Shown: piece after piece, positions 11,881 through 24,980 of the stretch | Position numbering within the stretch: position 1 is the stretch's first letter | Layout: each line of letters starts with the position of its first letter | Assembly (NCBI GenBank): GCA_023846275.1 | Contig: CM043875.1 | Coordinates: 3,779,569 to 3,843,568 of the forward strand | From: Vanilla planifolia | Lineage: Eukaryota; Streptophyta; Magnoliopsida; Asparagales; Orchidaceae | Length of the DNA: 64,000 nucleotides | Direction: 5' to 3' | Translations under genes and position numbers: made by a program | The notes under the pieces: model-generated | What the model was told of the DNA's origin: nothing | The model's database searches: none | The model's input: only the letters and a program-made list of their open reading frames with translations

Positions 11881-14800
11881 AGTTAGAAAAATATGTGATG
11901 TTTGTTGAAAACTATGTAATATATGAAAGAATTATCATCCTATTGTATAAATAAAATCTTAATCAAGGATATGATATATATGTGGATCTTTAAAAGAATT
12001 ATTAGCATTTGAATAAAATTTTGCATACATGCTCAATTGTTATTCATTGAACTAAAGTGTAATTGATGCATGAAAGAAATACTAAAAAGAAATACTAAAT
12101 GAACATCCTAAAAAGAAATACTAATTGATAAATAAAATTTCATAATTATACTCTATTGAGGATGAGATAATAATATAAATAAGAAATCGTGAATTATTCT
12201 TTAAAGACATGATTGATTGGAAACCTCTATAATAGTAAATAAATAGTATATGTGATATTTGACAAATAAATGAAAATTGGTGACAAAAGTTGTAATTTAT
12301 TGAGTATAAGAACTAGTTCATGATTTGAAGTACTTAGAAGAACTTGATAAGGATAAAAGATAATCATAAGATTGATCTAAATTTTGAAGATGAAATTCTT
12401 ATGATGAAGGAATTGTAGTATCCTAAAAGTGGAAAAAAATAATTTTAATGAATTTAAATTCATGAATTGTTGAAATTTAAAATAATAGAAATGATTGATG
12501 ACACTAAGGAAGGAATGATAAATTTGAGAAAATAATCATGAATTTTATTAAAAAATAATTTATGAAATTGTAGAAATTTTTTAAAAAATGATCATACAAT
12601 ACGATGGTAGTAAATCTTATAGTACGATATAAATAGAAGTAAGAAAAATGGTGACACATGACTATCTAACGTTAGCTCATAAACACACACATGCTGGTGT
12701 CGTACTAGTCTAATTCAAACTCGAAACTATACCAGAGTCTAATCCTATTTTAATTAATCACATTTGTCAACTATAAGGGTCAACTACAACACTCTATATT
12801 TCCTACGATCATCTTTGTTATTTTTCAAGCATATTTTGGAGTCATCTAATAATTTTATATATACAAAATTTGGCTAAAAATTACTTAAAATTGAGTAGTT
12901 TGTGATTTCCACCACCATCTACCATTGTCTACCATCTTACCAAGGTTGTTTGCCATTGTTTGTTATCATATTCTCGTCGTCAATCACCGTTGTTGTAGTC
13001 TAAACTAATCCAACACCCACGTGACTGGCACTAACCTATGGAACCTGGTTGATCTGCTCAACCTATACCTACTCGTCACCTATGACGTCTCGCTCTATCC
13101 GTTTTTCATGCATGGCCTTATTACTAGCTAAGATTTTTTCTCAATTTCAGTTTGTCAAGCAATCTATGCCTTAGCTTAATACAAAGAATTTACAAAATTT
13201 TAATTTACTATGATTTGTGTTTTCTTCATTGCATGACTCATTTTAAATTAATGATTTTTTCTTTTTCTTTTTTTAAATATGTTTTCTCACCTTGATTTGT
13301 TCATTTTTTGAAACTTTAGCTAACAAATCTCGAGCAAATATCCTTCTTAATCATTTTAATAATCAAATAAAAACTTAATTAAGATAAATATTTTTACTCA
13401 TACCATAAATTAGAAAGTTTTGATGATAAACCATGAGGAATAAAAAAAATATTTTCTTGTTTTTCACCTTACCTAATTTGCCACTTATATAAATCATATC
13501 TCCTCAAATCTATCAAACTCTTAATGATGGTCACTACTTCTTGTTGTTGGTGATAAGACTCCCCAGAGAATTCAACTATGGGAGGGAAATCCTAGGGCAC
13601 AGAAATGCATCGACATTGGAGGGGAGAAGGGAGGATGTCATACATAAGGACACTATATATGGGATGTGATGAAACAAATATTAAACTACGTTATGGGCCT
13701 AAATGTCAAAATATAGTCAAGTTATTAACTATTTATTGCTTGTAATTTTTCTCGAAGTTATAACCTGAATTTGATAAATACATAAATTAGAAATTTATAA
13801 TTTTCTTTTAGTTTTCAATGAATAAAAAATCATTAAAATAAAAAGAGCAAAAAATATGACCAAAATATTAAAATCATAAAACATCTTAGTAATATAGTGC
13901 TAAGATGTTCAACATCTCATAAGGAACATAATGATGGTATTAAAAATGATGTCATAGTTGAAAAAGTTAAGGTGTCAAAATTGTATTATTATCAAATTAT
14001 CAATATTACTCACATGATTAATTTCAAATGGATTCACATCAGAAGTAACTACTAATACAAATCAAATTAGTTTTATAAAAATCTCTCTTTTTTCTTGTCT
14101 ATAACAATTCATATTGACAGAGGTATATCTTTTGTTATAAGTATCATTGATATCATATTATTCATACTAAAAGTAGATAAATCCACCTAATAAGTGCATT
14201 TGATGATTTTAGGTCAACTAACATGCTACACCTATTTACTAATAATCTACTAAATGCTCTTACATTAATCATCTCATGTTATGATATTTAAACTTTAAAC
14301 ATATTTGACAATATGATGTGACTTATTTTTATAATATGATTTAGATTATATTACAAAAAAAATATCAACTTACAAATGATATCTATATGTCATAAATATT
14401 AAAATAAATGTGAATTTTTAATTTTTCCTATGTCCTTTGCTTAAGTGATGTGAAATTATATCCAATAGGATTGAATTTAGTTCTTTTATCAGGTCATTGT
14501 GATTAATGTTGATTCTTACTTTAGTTATGTTGTGTGACTACTATGTGTGATATAATTGGTCTATAGAGATTAAAATTGCTTATCACTCTGGCTTTATTTT
14601 GGATTGAAATTGTTTTTTTATAATATTTTAAAAGAGTTAATGATAAATAAAGAATTTATTGTCTTATAATCAACATGATATATGATAAAAAGAGAAAAAA
14701 AAGATTACACATACAATGTTATAGAATTTTTCATATAATTAGTATTATTTTTTTATCATTAAAATAGTATTTGCTTAGTTTTTATTTATTTATTTATTTA

Positions 14801-15060
14801 TTTATTTTTAGATTTCATTGATTTACACCTTTTATTTTTCCACATTTACAAAAGCAAGTACAATCAAATGAGAGGAAATAGATATATTAGTTGTCTAAGT
14901 TATGAGATGACATGGTTTATGAGTTGCACACTTTTGTTATCAATAGTAAACTATGATACTATTGAGAGACAATACTTAATATCAAATAGACATATTCTTT
15001 TTGTAGTATATTTGTTTCAGTTATACATTAATATGAATTTTTTTAATTATGTTAAATATT
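11881..15060. other. AT-rich intergenic DNA with an (ATTT)n microsatellite
   Basis: No gene recognised. A tetranucleotide run of TTTA units lies at about 14779-14808. Short, more balanced stretches near 12640-12780 and 12900-13110 have no coding signal I can support. Confidence 0.55.
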
Positions 15061-15084
15061 ATCACATGTGAAATTTGAACCCAT

Positions 15085-15092
15085 TATAAATA
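15085..15092 (+). promoter_or_regulatory. TATA box of the CCR-like fragment
   Basis: TATAAATA lies 42 bases before the ATG at 15134. This is the right distance for a plant core promoter with a very short leader. The fragment downstream is broken, so this is probably a leftover promoter. Confidence 0.5.
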
Positions 15093-15133
15093 CGAAGCTT
15101 CTCTTCAGCTCCCAACTCTCCGGCCTCGTCGGC

Positions 15134-15485
15134 ATGGCTGCCGAGATCGCACGACAGGCCGCCTGCGTCATGGGTGCCACGAGCCGGCTGGGATCCGCTT
15201 TCGTTGACCTCCTCCTCCTCCGCGGCTACGACATTCACGTGGCCACCTTTTCACGGGGTCATCTCCCATTCCTTCACGCCTCCGTTTTCCGATTCTACCA
15301 AAAGTTTCTCAAACGCAATTGATCGAACGCCTCGTGTGCACTTACGGGACGCGAATGAATCGTCATTTAGCGAGAACATGAGGGTGAAGTGGTTCAAATC
15401 TGAACCCTTGGATAACCACATCATCGCCGAAGCCGTCCGGGGATGCTCCGGCGTCTTCCATACCTTCGACGACGACTCCTACGAC
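15134..15485 (+). pseudogene. Cinnamoyl-CoA-reductase-like (SNL6-type), first-exon fragment with frameshift
   Basis: The ATG at 15134 opens a Rossmann-fold N-terminus: a beta strand (ACVMGA), a degenerate glycine loop (ATSRLGSAF), then LLLLRGYDIHVAT. This is typical of the NADP-binding start of CCR/DFR-type reductases, and closest to the SNL6-like subgroup. That frame stops at 15322. The continuation typical of the family (a variable segment, then AVRGCSGVFHTFDDDSYD) is in the next frame, so one base was gained or two were lost in between. The exon ends at a good GTGAGT donor at 15486, but no second exon follows: the next 600 bases are AT-rich and then the WEB gene's 3' end begins. Catalytic YXXXK and later exons are absent. 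I read it as a truncated pseudogene; a sequencing error could explain the frameshift but not the missing exons. Confidence 0.6.
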
Positions 15486-16174
15486 GTGAGTTTCCTCCCT
15501 TCTCCTTCGTTCTCCTATGCGATACTGTTGCTTCGACCAGTTCAGCTGTTTTGTAACATGTCGTCCACCTGGCTGTGGTCAACCGTCGGGTTTCAGTCAT
15601 TAATATTATAAAATACTAAAATATTATTTGATTTTTTAATAAATAGATAAAGTAAAACACTTTGCAAATCGTATAGTTTCAAAATAATAAATCTCTTACA
15701 TGAAAGAAGGATTAAAAAATTTTGAAAAAATTTTTAGGTAATAATAAATCTCTTACAAATTCTTGTTTAGATTTATCTTTTTTATTCATATGCAATAAAA
15801 AAAAAGTTAGAACTAAAATTTTAATTATAAAACTTGATGTCATAACAAATAGATACAACCCATCAATCTAATAAACATAACAGCAAATAGATTGAACCAA
15901 AACTGGATTGTGCAATGCATCTCAAAGCTTACACATCAACTATAAGAGAACATATAGAAGACAAGACAATTACACATCACGTTCAATCTGATTGGAAGAT
16001 ATAAGTATGCAGCACCATAGTTTTTGCAATACAGCTCCAGTATTCTTGCAGTTTTTAGAAGGCACAAAAACTACAAACAAGTCATCACAATAACCTGGAA
16101 CCATGTAAATTAAGGATCACAGCAAGCAATGAGATGATAAAATTGCAGAACAAGGGATCAGTTATGGGGAGCTG
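15486..16174. other. Gap between the CCR fragment and the WEB gene
   Basis: No coding sequence. The part nearest 16174 is probably the 3' untranslated region of the WEB gene on the minus strand. Confidence 0.5.
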
Positions 16175-18536
16175 CTATTTGGTGTTACCCTTTTTCTTCT
16201 TCAACATGCTGCCAAATTTACGCAGTAGAGCTTTCTTCTGCTTCTGCAGTTGCTGCTGCTGATGCTGCTTGGTAGGAGAAGTATTGCCATTCTCTCCGTT
16301 CTCTCCATTTGTCTGATCCAGGTAGTTGTTCTCAATCTTCAAGAGCAACTCTTCGTCTGCAGATTCCATGGTTTCTCGACCTTCACAGACCAGTTGTTCG
16401 GTCTTCGTAGGTATTTCATACGAAGTATTTTCTAATACGTGGTCCTTTGGCTTCATGTCCTCAGCAAAAACTTCTTGTGATTCTTCGGACAGTGACTCTG
16501 AACTCCCTGCTTTAGGTTTAGTAACTTTATCTTCGACGACTTGTACTGTCTTTGGCAATATGTCGTACTCTTTTTCGCTGATTGAAAGTTCGCCATTATC
16601 TCTGTGAGATGCATTGCCTCTTATGTCGACAATGTTTTCGTTCTTGATGATCGAAAATTCGGCAAGCAATTCGGTCAGCTCTTTGATTTTTTTGGAAGCA
16701 GCGGTCTCATGAATGCGGAGATCATCGTTCTCTTGAGTGATGCTTTGAAGCTCGTTCTCGTTATCCAACAATCTAGTTTTCAAGCAAGTGATCTCCTCCT
16801 TCGCTTCTTCCACAGACTTGCTGGCTACAATTAACCCTGATTCTGTCTTTCTTAACTTATCGTGAAGGGTTTTTGCTTCTTCCTCGGCTGCTTTTGTTTC
16901 TTCCTTTATTTGCTTGTTCATTTCTAACGTTTTATCCATTTCTGACTTAACCGAGATAATGTCATCCTCTAAATTTTTAATTGCAGCAGTGAGTTGAAGC
17001 TCCTTCTCGAACCATTCAGATCTTGAGCTTTCTAACTCTGTTTCACACTTGCCAACAGCCTTCTTAAGGCAGGCAATCTCATACTTAGCTTCATCAAGCA
17101 TGACCTCATATTTTTCCTGAGTGTTCTTCAGGGCTATTCTCAATTTCTCTACCTCAGCATTGGAAATTTCAACTTCCTCTTGCTTGACCAAGAACCTTTC
17201 TTGCAGGTCCCTTGTTTCTGTGGAGACTTCATGCAAAGCAGAAGTTAAGCCTTCCATTGCCTTTTTAGCTTTCTCTGAATCCTCTCTAGTGGTCTTCAGC
17301 TCCATTGCCAGCTTGTTGTTCTCCTTGGTGAGGCTTTCAACATTTGAAGCTGCCAGCATCTCATTGTTCAATGCCTGCGCCTTCTCCTCTTCCAACCTCC
17401 TGATTTCCAAGCTCAGAACTTGGACCGACTTCTCTGCTTCCAATACTTCCTTCTTTGTCAAATCAAGTTGGTGATTTGATTCTTCAAGTTCCACCTCATG
17501 CCTATCTATCTCAAGCTCCAATGCCTCAACTTTGCCCCTAAGGGACCCAACTTCAGATTGTGCATCATCGAGTGCAGACTTGTTCTCCTCTAGCTTCTTT
17601 GTTAAAGAATCGAGTGAATCCAGCAATGCCTTTTCAGAAAGGTTGCCTTCCTCCAACTGAGATTCCAGCAACTCCACCTTCATCTTCCACTCATTCACAA
17701 GATCGACTGCATCGGATTCGGCCTTATTTGTCTCCGTCAACTCAATCTTCAGCTCCTTGACCAAAGCTTCCATTTCAACCAAACTTTTCTGTGCCCCCTT
17801 AGCTTTCTCGAGTTCAAGCTTCAGATTTTCAGCCTCTGAATCCAGCTTCTTGATCAGCTCTTCCGTCTCATTGGCCTTCTTCTCGAGGTTAGAGTCAAAC
17901 AAAGATTTCAAACGGTTTATCTCCCCGCTGAGAATTTCCACCTTGTGTGCATTGACCTCTGCAATCTTCACTGCATCATCGGCGTGACTTAACGCAGCAT
18001 TCTTTGCATCAGTAGTCATCGCAAGTTCAAGCCTCACCTTCTCGAGTTCATGAGTAGCAGTAAGCAATGCATCCGCATCAGCTTCGCCCTGATTTCGAGC
18101 ATCTTCCAGTTCCTTGCTCCACTCCTCCTCTCTCCTCTGAGCAGCTTCTATGGCCGACTGCTCCAGTTCATCAGCTCGGAACTTGTCAAGCTCAGACCGC
18201 TCCTCCGCTTTCTTCTGAGCTAAAAGAGCCTCTCCAAGCTTGTCACTCACCTCCTCCATCGCCTTCTTAGTATCACTCAGCTCCCCAAGAAGCCGGGCTT
18301 TCTCTGTCTCTTCAAACGTTAGTCGTTCCTTCACCTTCTTCAGCTCCTCCTGCACCGAAGCAAGTTGCACCTGAACCTCGCTTCCCTTCACGATCCGTGG
18401 CTGCTTCTATACATCATTCAACAACGAAATGCCATGAGCGGAAAAGACAATCTAACATCACTTACTGCAACCTTTTACTCACATCTGGTGCGGTACTGAT
18501 CTTGGAAGAGCGGCGTTCCGCCACGGGCTTGGAATC
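16175..18536 (-). CDS. WEB family coiled-coil protein (At3g02930/At5g16730-like), 5' end in gap
   Basis: The large exon is 16175-18406; a 76-base GT-AG intron (18407-18482) joins it in phase 0 to 18483-18536, where sequence runs into Ns. About 761 residues are visible. The upstream piece reads ERRSSKISTAPD, and the next exon opens KQPRIVKGSEVQVQLA, a junction typical of WEB (DUF827) proteins. Nearly all of the rest is heptad-rich coiled coil, full of Glu, Lys and Leu. The C-terminus has a Gln-rich patch and a basic tail (ALLRKFGSMLKKKKGNTK) characteristic of this subgroup. Founding members WEB1/PMI2 act in light-driven chloroplast movement; the role of this subgroup is less clear, and the Arabidopsis relative is annotated as chloroplastic. 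The start codon and any transit peptide must lie in the gap. GTG at 18391 is an internal Val, not a start. Confidence 0.85.
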
Positions 18537-19290
18537 NNNNNNNNNNNNNNNNNNNNNNNNNNNNNNNNNNNNNNNNNNNNNNNNNNNNNNNNNNNNNNNN
18601 NNNNNNNNNNNNNNNNNNNNNNNNNNNNNNNNNNNNNNNNNNNNNNNNNNNNNNNNNNNNNNNNNNNNNNNNNNNNNNNNNNNNNNNNNNNNNNNNNNNN
18701 NNNNNNNNNNNNNNNNNNNNNNNNNNNNNNNNNNNNNNNNNNNNNNNNNNNNNNNNNNNNNNNNNNNNNNNNNNNNNNNNNNNNNNNNNNNNNNNNNNNN
18801 NNNNNNNNNNNNNNNNNNNNNNNNNNNNNNNNNNNNNNNNNNNNNNNNNNNNNNNNNNNNNNNNNNNNNNNNNNNNNNNNNNNNNNNNNNNNNNNNNNNN
18901 NNNNNNNNNNNNNNNNNNNNNNNNNNNNNNNNNNNNNNNNNNNNNNNNNNNNNNNNNNNNNNNNNNNNNNNNNNNNNNNNNNNNNNNNNNNNNNNNNNNN
19001 NNNNNNNNNNNNNNNNNNNNNNNNNNNNNNNNNNNNNNNNNNNNNNNNNNNNNNNNNNNNNNNNNNNNNNNNNNNNNNNNNNNNNNNNNNNNNNNNNNNN
19101 NNNNNNNNNNNNNNNNNNNNNNNNNNNNNNNNNNNNNNNNNNNNNNNNNNNNNNNNNNNNNNNNNNNNNNNNNNNNNNNNNNNNNNNNNNNNNNNNNNNN
19201 NNNNNNNNNNNNNNNNNNNNNNNNNNNNNNNNNNNNNNNNNNNNNNNNNNNNNNNNNNNNNNNNNNNNNNNNNNNNNNNNNNNNNNNNNN
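18537..19290. other. Assembly gap (754 Ns)
   Basis: Unsequenced. It should contain the first coding part and start codon of the WEB gene, because the exon fragment at 18483-18536 is open up to the gap edge. Any ORF spanning the gap is an artefact. Confidence 0.98.
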
Positions 19291-22200
19291 AAAGTCCACA
19301 TTAGACCACGTCTGAATGGACGTTGGGCGGTCCAAATGTGGTGGTCCGACGTGCCAACTAAAAAGACCGGTGGAGCCCATATTGAGCGAAGTGTGCACAT
19401 GAACAGCTGGGAAAAGAATTCATAAGCGTTTATTATTCAACCCACCGCCGTTTTTTTATCAAGCCATCTGTATTTTTAAAAATATGAAAAATAATTTTAT
19501 ACTTGCTTATATACGTGTCGTGTCAAAGGTTGTTAGGATGGAGATGCGATGGGTAGGTTATTTTTTAAATTCCAGAGGATATTATTGCAATAGTAATTTT
19601 ATGTTTAGAAGTACTTTGCTCTTGCAATGTAATTTGATGATTGTCTAATGCTTCGTATGTAAAAATTTAATAATAATTTTTTTTATATTTTCTTGAATGA
19701 TTAGATTTACCAAATCATGTTAATTTAAAATATTACAGGTATTTTCTTTAAAAATTTATTTTAGTTAAAATTTTAAACTAAAACTAAATTAAATTTTAAT
19801 TAATATTTTTCTGTCTTTCATTTTATTAAATTTTAAATAATAAAAAAATAATATCTTAAATTCTCTAATGAAGTATATGAAGGTTATTATAAGTTTTAAA
19901 ATTTTGTAAATTTGGATTCTAAGAATCTTAAATTAGATGATAATTTTTTTAAGTTGTTTCTAATCTAATTTAATATTATGCAAAATTTATATTAAAATAA
20001 ATCATAATTTAGTTAATATCTCACTTTTTAGATCTTCGATTTATATTTCAACCACCTTTAATAATCTCTCATCCTTTATTTTGTTTGTATTGTTCATCAT
20101 TTATTTCTCTTCTTTTGTGATTTTTATATATGTTATATTAAAATCTAAATAATAAAAAAATATTTAATTTTTTTATTGGATGATTCAAGAGAGTGATTCT
20201 ACTTCAAAAAACATCTAAGAGATTTCTTTCCTTTAAAATTTGAATCTTAGTTTCATTATTTATACAAATTAAAGATTTTTTATGTGATATCCATACATTA
20301 AAACAACGTAAAAAATGTATTTAAATATATCAAAAATAAGAAAAATATTCATTCTAAAAATGCATGAGAAAAGGAAATTAAAAATAAATGAAAAACTAAA
20401 ATCGAAACAATAGTATTTTTTTTAGTTGTTTGGTGACTTGAGATGCATAATTAAGTTCCATTTTTTTTTATCAATGCCACATTATTAAATAATTTGAATA
20501 TATATTTTTTATTCAAGTTTTTTTTATTCATAATAGAAATAGTAAGAAAATTTATGCGCTATTTTTTAAATGTTTTCTAAAATAACTTTCGGGCCATGCC
20601 CAGACTGGCCGATTCATTTGGATTTTCTTTCTATCGTTAGTAATTTTGGGCCATTTCCACATGGGCCCATGTTTGCCCATCTTTTATTTAATTAAAAAGT
20701 TCGACCCGTAATTAGCTTTATTAAATAAGTTTTTTGAATTAAAATTCACAGTTTTCTTGTGCCTTTTTTTTAAAAAAAAAATATTTTAAATTCTTTTGTA
20801 TTCTAGTTGATGATTCATATTCGTTTTAATAACCTTTTATTTCATAAAATAAAAAATAGAATTTTTATTATTTTAAGTTTGGAATTTGTAATGAATAAGC
20901 GGATAACAGGAACAGTTGGCAATGCGGTAAGAGATGGTTATTATCCAATATTATCTAATTCAGGAGAAAGTAAAATAAATTATAAATAAATAAATATTCA
21001 AATATTATTCCAATTGATGTCACAACTAAGCTTTTTAAATCAATATTACGTACAAATTACGCTTAATTAATTCCCTAAAAAAGGTTTCAACGTTTTTTTT
21101 AAAGCGCCATTTTTGTTGGAATGGGTGCTACCGACGTATTTGACCGTTACTCGGGACTCGGAGGAGGACTTCTATACTTGTGCTATACTTCTACATTTGA
21201 AATAATGGTCAACGTTTGACTAATGGATTTTGTTTTTATTATACTTAACGAGTTGAAATCCTAAAAGGGATAATATTTCATGATAAAAAAATATTAAATT
21301 AAAACTTAATAATGATAAAAAAATAGAGATATTTCAGAGCAATAATATTCTTCAAAGAAATATTTTCATGTGTTTATTAAATGTCATTATGAATTCTTAT
21401 TGTTAATCATTCTTTGCATAATTATTTTTTGTAATTGTATTATCCAATAAGTCATAGGTTATGTTTGACCACTATATTTTAAATCTTTTGATGTTGGGAT
21501 CATAGGTTTTTGTTTTGTTGATCTCATTGTGTTTTAATATAAATATATTTTAATATTATTATTAGAACAAGCATTACGTGAACGAGAATATTTTTAATCT
21601 TTTTTAATAGTTTTTTTTTTATTATATTCTATTTTTAAATTCTATTTTTATCAATAATGAAAACATGTTTTCTTTCACATGTTTTCTTTGAATAGATATT
21701 TTAAAAATCTATTTTTAAAATTCATAAATTATATTCATTTATGTCCTTTAAACATAATAAAATCTAGGGATCTTGATAAAAATCATCAAAATTATACCAT
21801 ATTGAACTTTGATCTATTTTTTAATAAATAAAACCTCAACAATCTTTTGAAGAAACTATACTTCAACATGACGAATAAAATTGTGATAAAAATGATAATA
21901 AAATTTAGAATAAATTGATCATTTTATATTTCATATGAATCAATAAATTAAAAATAATTATTTTTTTAATAAATTGATAAACATGTTTATTATTTTTTTA
22001 ATAAATATATTATTTTATTGTTATTTTGATGTTTTATTTTATTATAAGGATAATTAAAGATAAATCTCTAAGAGGATATTTTTTATATGTATAAAAAATA
22101 TTTGTTTAGATGTGTATTCAATAAAAAAAATTATAATTTTTTCAAATTAAAATATTACTTTCACCAACCTCTTAATTTATGTAGTGCTTATCTTAATTTA

Positions 22201-23140
22201 TTTTATAAAAAAAATGAAATAATAGTTTTTTATATTTTGTCTTTCTTTTAAACATTACATGTTTGTCATTCAAAGTATTGAGGCTATGGAACAAGTAAAA
22301 AGAGAGCATAGAATCCTCACCCATGTGGTAAAGTAGAATAGAATAAAAAGAATCATATTCTACAATGAGTTGTACCACCTGAGGATGATGATTATTATGA
22401 AATATTAAAAACTATATATTAATATTTCTATCACCATAGGTTGCTACCATCATCATTTGAACATGTCAATGAAGGTGGATACACGTATTCAATGTTTCTT
22501 CTATAAAATTACATTTTTAAAACTAATAATTTTGATATTTTATTTTTGATCAATTAATATTTGTTGCATCGTCATTGGTTGTATCATTAATTCTTTTAAT
22601 AATTAAAATAAAAAACTTCATAAAGCTCATTTGGATTCATACGACTTCTATTGGGGAGCTCAACGTTTGGCGCTTCCGTTTGGCATGACGAACTCCAACG
22701 CACGAAATTTATAGAATTCAAAAAGATCAAACTCCACCGCCATAGAATCTGTTTTAGGTTTCGACGCAGCCTTTTGTATTTCTAAAAAATAGTGGTTAAA
22801 TAAATTTTTTATTTTATCTTTTGAAATTAAAATATTTAATGTAAGATGATACTTCAGCTTAAAAATGTTTAAAATTTAAATATTGATCCGAACCACTAAA
22901 GATACAACCGCATTATGAGATGTTGATCGGATGGCTAATTCACATCTTTTTCCATTCCCAGTTGAATATCAACACCTTCGCCATCTTAACAAGCAACCGG
23001 ATCTGTAATACGTCATTTATACATCCACTGCTGATACCAAGCTGAACTACGTATGTACAATTCTACATATTAGTTTTTTTTTTTGTATAGTGCTTTCGTA
23101 ACGCTTCTAAGAACTACCATAGGTTAACACTAAACATGAT
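19291..23140. other. Intergenic region with GGCCCA-rich patch
   Basis: The first 150 bases after the gap are of balanced composition and probably belong to the WEB promoter. After that the sequence is AT-rich. Around 20590-20690 there are several GGGCC and TGGGCC words (site II/TCP-type promoter elements in plants), but no gene is recognised next to them. A 27-codon minus-strand ORF at 22660-22743 has no known relative. Confidence 0.45.
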
Positions 23141-24980
23141 TCAAGACCGGATGAGGCCCAAATTGTAGAGATTCTTCTTGACCAAGCTGCCTAGAGAGAA
23201 TAGGCCGGCGGTTCCAGTCGAAGACTCGTCCCGGTCCGATCCGACGCGGTTTTGTCCGACCCACAGCGGTCGGTCTTCGCAGACCTTGAGGCAGCTGGTG
23301 CCAAATCTCTCGATGACGGCCTCGATCGCCTTCCGGTCGGCCGGGTGGCCGGTGGCGTCCGTTACGTAAAAGACGCTCACCGCCGTCTCCCCTTTGGTTG
23401 ACAGCTCCGCCCTAGACACCGAAAGCCCGTTCTCTCTGAAGGTCCTCGTCGCCTCTGCAAGCAACTCGCACCCTGGGTCCGTTGCACAGAGCTCCAGCCT
23501 TAAACCCTGATCGCATAAAAGAATCGGTAATAACATCCAAATGGAATGGGAATCGGATACAGCGGAACGAGGAAGGAAGGAAACATACCTCGGATGCTCT
23601 GCGATCGATGGCTGCTTGCAAACAATGGATCACTCTCTGCCGCTCGGCTTCCGAGTTGATCGGGCTTCCGTCCGAGTGCCGAATGTAGAATTCCTGTGTG
23701 GAATGAAGGACTTAGTGAAATAAATTAAAGTTCCTTTGCAGATCGAGTAGCGGAGGGAACCATAGAATTACTTGGCGGGCGCGGTCGGCTTCGGTATCGA
23801 TTATGCCGTGGAAGATGACATACTTCATGTCGGTAAGGGTGCAAACGATGTCGAAGAGGAGTTTGGGCCGATCGCGGCACTGCACGTTGACGACGGAGTA
23901 GCCGCGCTCGGACCAGTCCTGGACGGAGACCGACGGTTCGCTGCGGATGTCGGTAGCACGGTCGAAGTCACGGTCAGCAAACATGAGCTGGTGTAATCGG
24001 CGGTCGGCGTTGGTTCCAACGGAGCCTGCGGTGGAGGAGGAGGAGAAGGCAGTTGTGGCGCCTCGGACGACGTTGCGAAGTAGGGCTTCGATACGCCTGA
24101 TCTTGACGGGATCATCGATCGGCGAGCCAGATTCCTCTTCCTGGACAAAGAAAAGCGCAGCGATACGGCCCTTGTGGGTCCACAGCCTGGCCTCGACGAC
24201 GCAGCATCGGAGGTCCGCTAGTACGGCGAATATCTCAGAGAGAAGTCCCGGGCGGTCGGAGCCCACGAGTTCCAGGGTCGTGAGAACCTCAAGGCCGCAG
24301 GATCCAGTGCAGGACTCGTCGCCGGCGGCGCCTAGGGACCGCTCGATGTAGGAGATGACTCTCTCATCGGCAAGCTTCTGCCCGAAACGATCGGTAACGT
24401 GGAAGACGTCCATAAACCACCGTCCATCAGAGGAGATGTACGCCTTTTGAATCGAGAGATCCAAATCAGTGAGCACCTGCACGGCCTCAAGTAGAATCCC
24501 CTCTTTCGTCGCACTATCAACCTGGATTCAGAACGGTTCCATAGAAAGGTAAGAACTCAGAACCCTTCGACTTTCCATCAATTCCCATTCAGAGAAACAG
24601 AATAGTTACCTTAACCAGAGTTGCGGTCTCGCAGACGCCATTGTCAATGGCTACCCTGAGAAAATTCAATGGACGAAACAAAGGTAAACCATAAGTTTGG
24701 AAACGTCCAGATCTGGAAGTTGAGCTCGTCAACTTCCTAATTGAGGCGGATAAGAGAAACAAAGGGAAGTTTCCAACAAAAAAAAAATCTCCAATTCGCA
24801 TGGCAGATTAGGCCAATCGAATACCAAAGTGAAGAGACCCCCAAAAAATAGAAAAATCCAAATAGAGCAACCCCCTGGCACCATAAAAAAACAAGGAAAA
24901 ATCGAGAAAGAGGCCTACCGTGGAGTGTTCATTCGGATCACAAACTTCTCGTACTCGTCAAGAGCCGCCGGCCAGTCCAT
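23141..24980 (-). CDS. ACR8: ACT domain-containing protein, ACR8-like
   Basis: Five exons: 24919-24980, 24610-24655, 23772-24521, 23589-23693 and 23141-23506, all with GT-AG introns and phases that close to 442 residues, typical for the family. The ATG at 24980 begins [21 protein letters not shown], a start seen in ACR8-type members. Four ACT-type segments can be placed: from about residue 37 ([20 protein letters not shown]), 120 ([18 protein letters not shown]), 247 ([16 protein letters not shown]) and 322 ([18 protein letters not shown]). ACT domains bind small molecules, often amino acids; plant ACR proteins are thought to act as sensors or regulators and have no catalytic domain. The gene is GC-rich, mainly at third codon positions, unlike the genes around it. 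This is common for a class of monocot genes. Confidence 0.88.

Noticed and set aside
13036..13055. AACCTGGTTGATCT, similar to the 5' end of 18S rRNA
   Set aside because: The match covers about 14 bases and does not continue into rRNA sequence.
18397..19425. Long ORFs on both strands across the N run
   Set aside because: They are open only because Ns carry no stop codons. Real sequence at the edges belongs to the WEB gene and its upstream region.
22660..22743. 27-codon minus-strand ORF starting MAVEFDLFEFYKF
   Set aside because: Too short to support without conservation or a splice partner.
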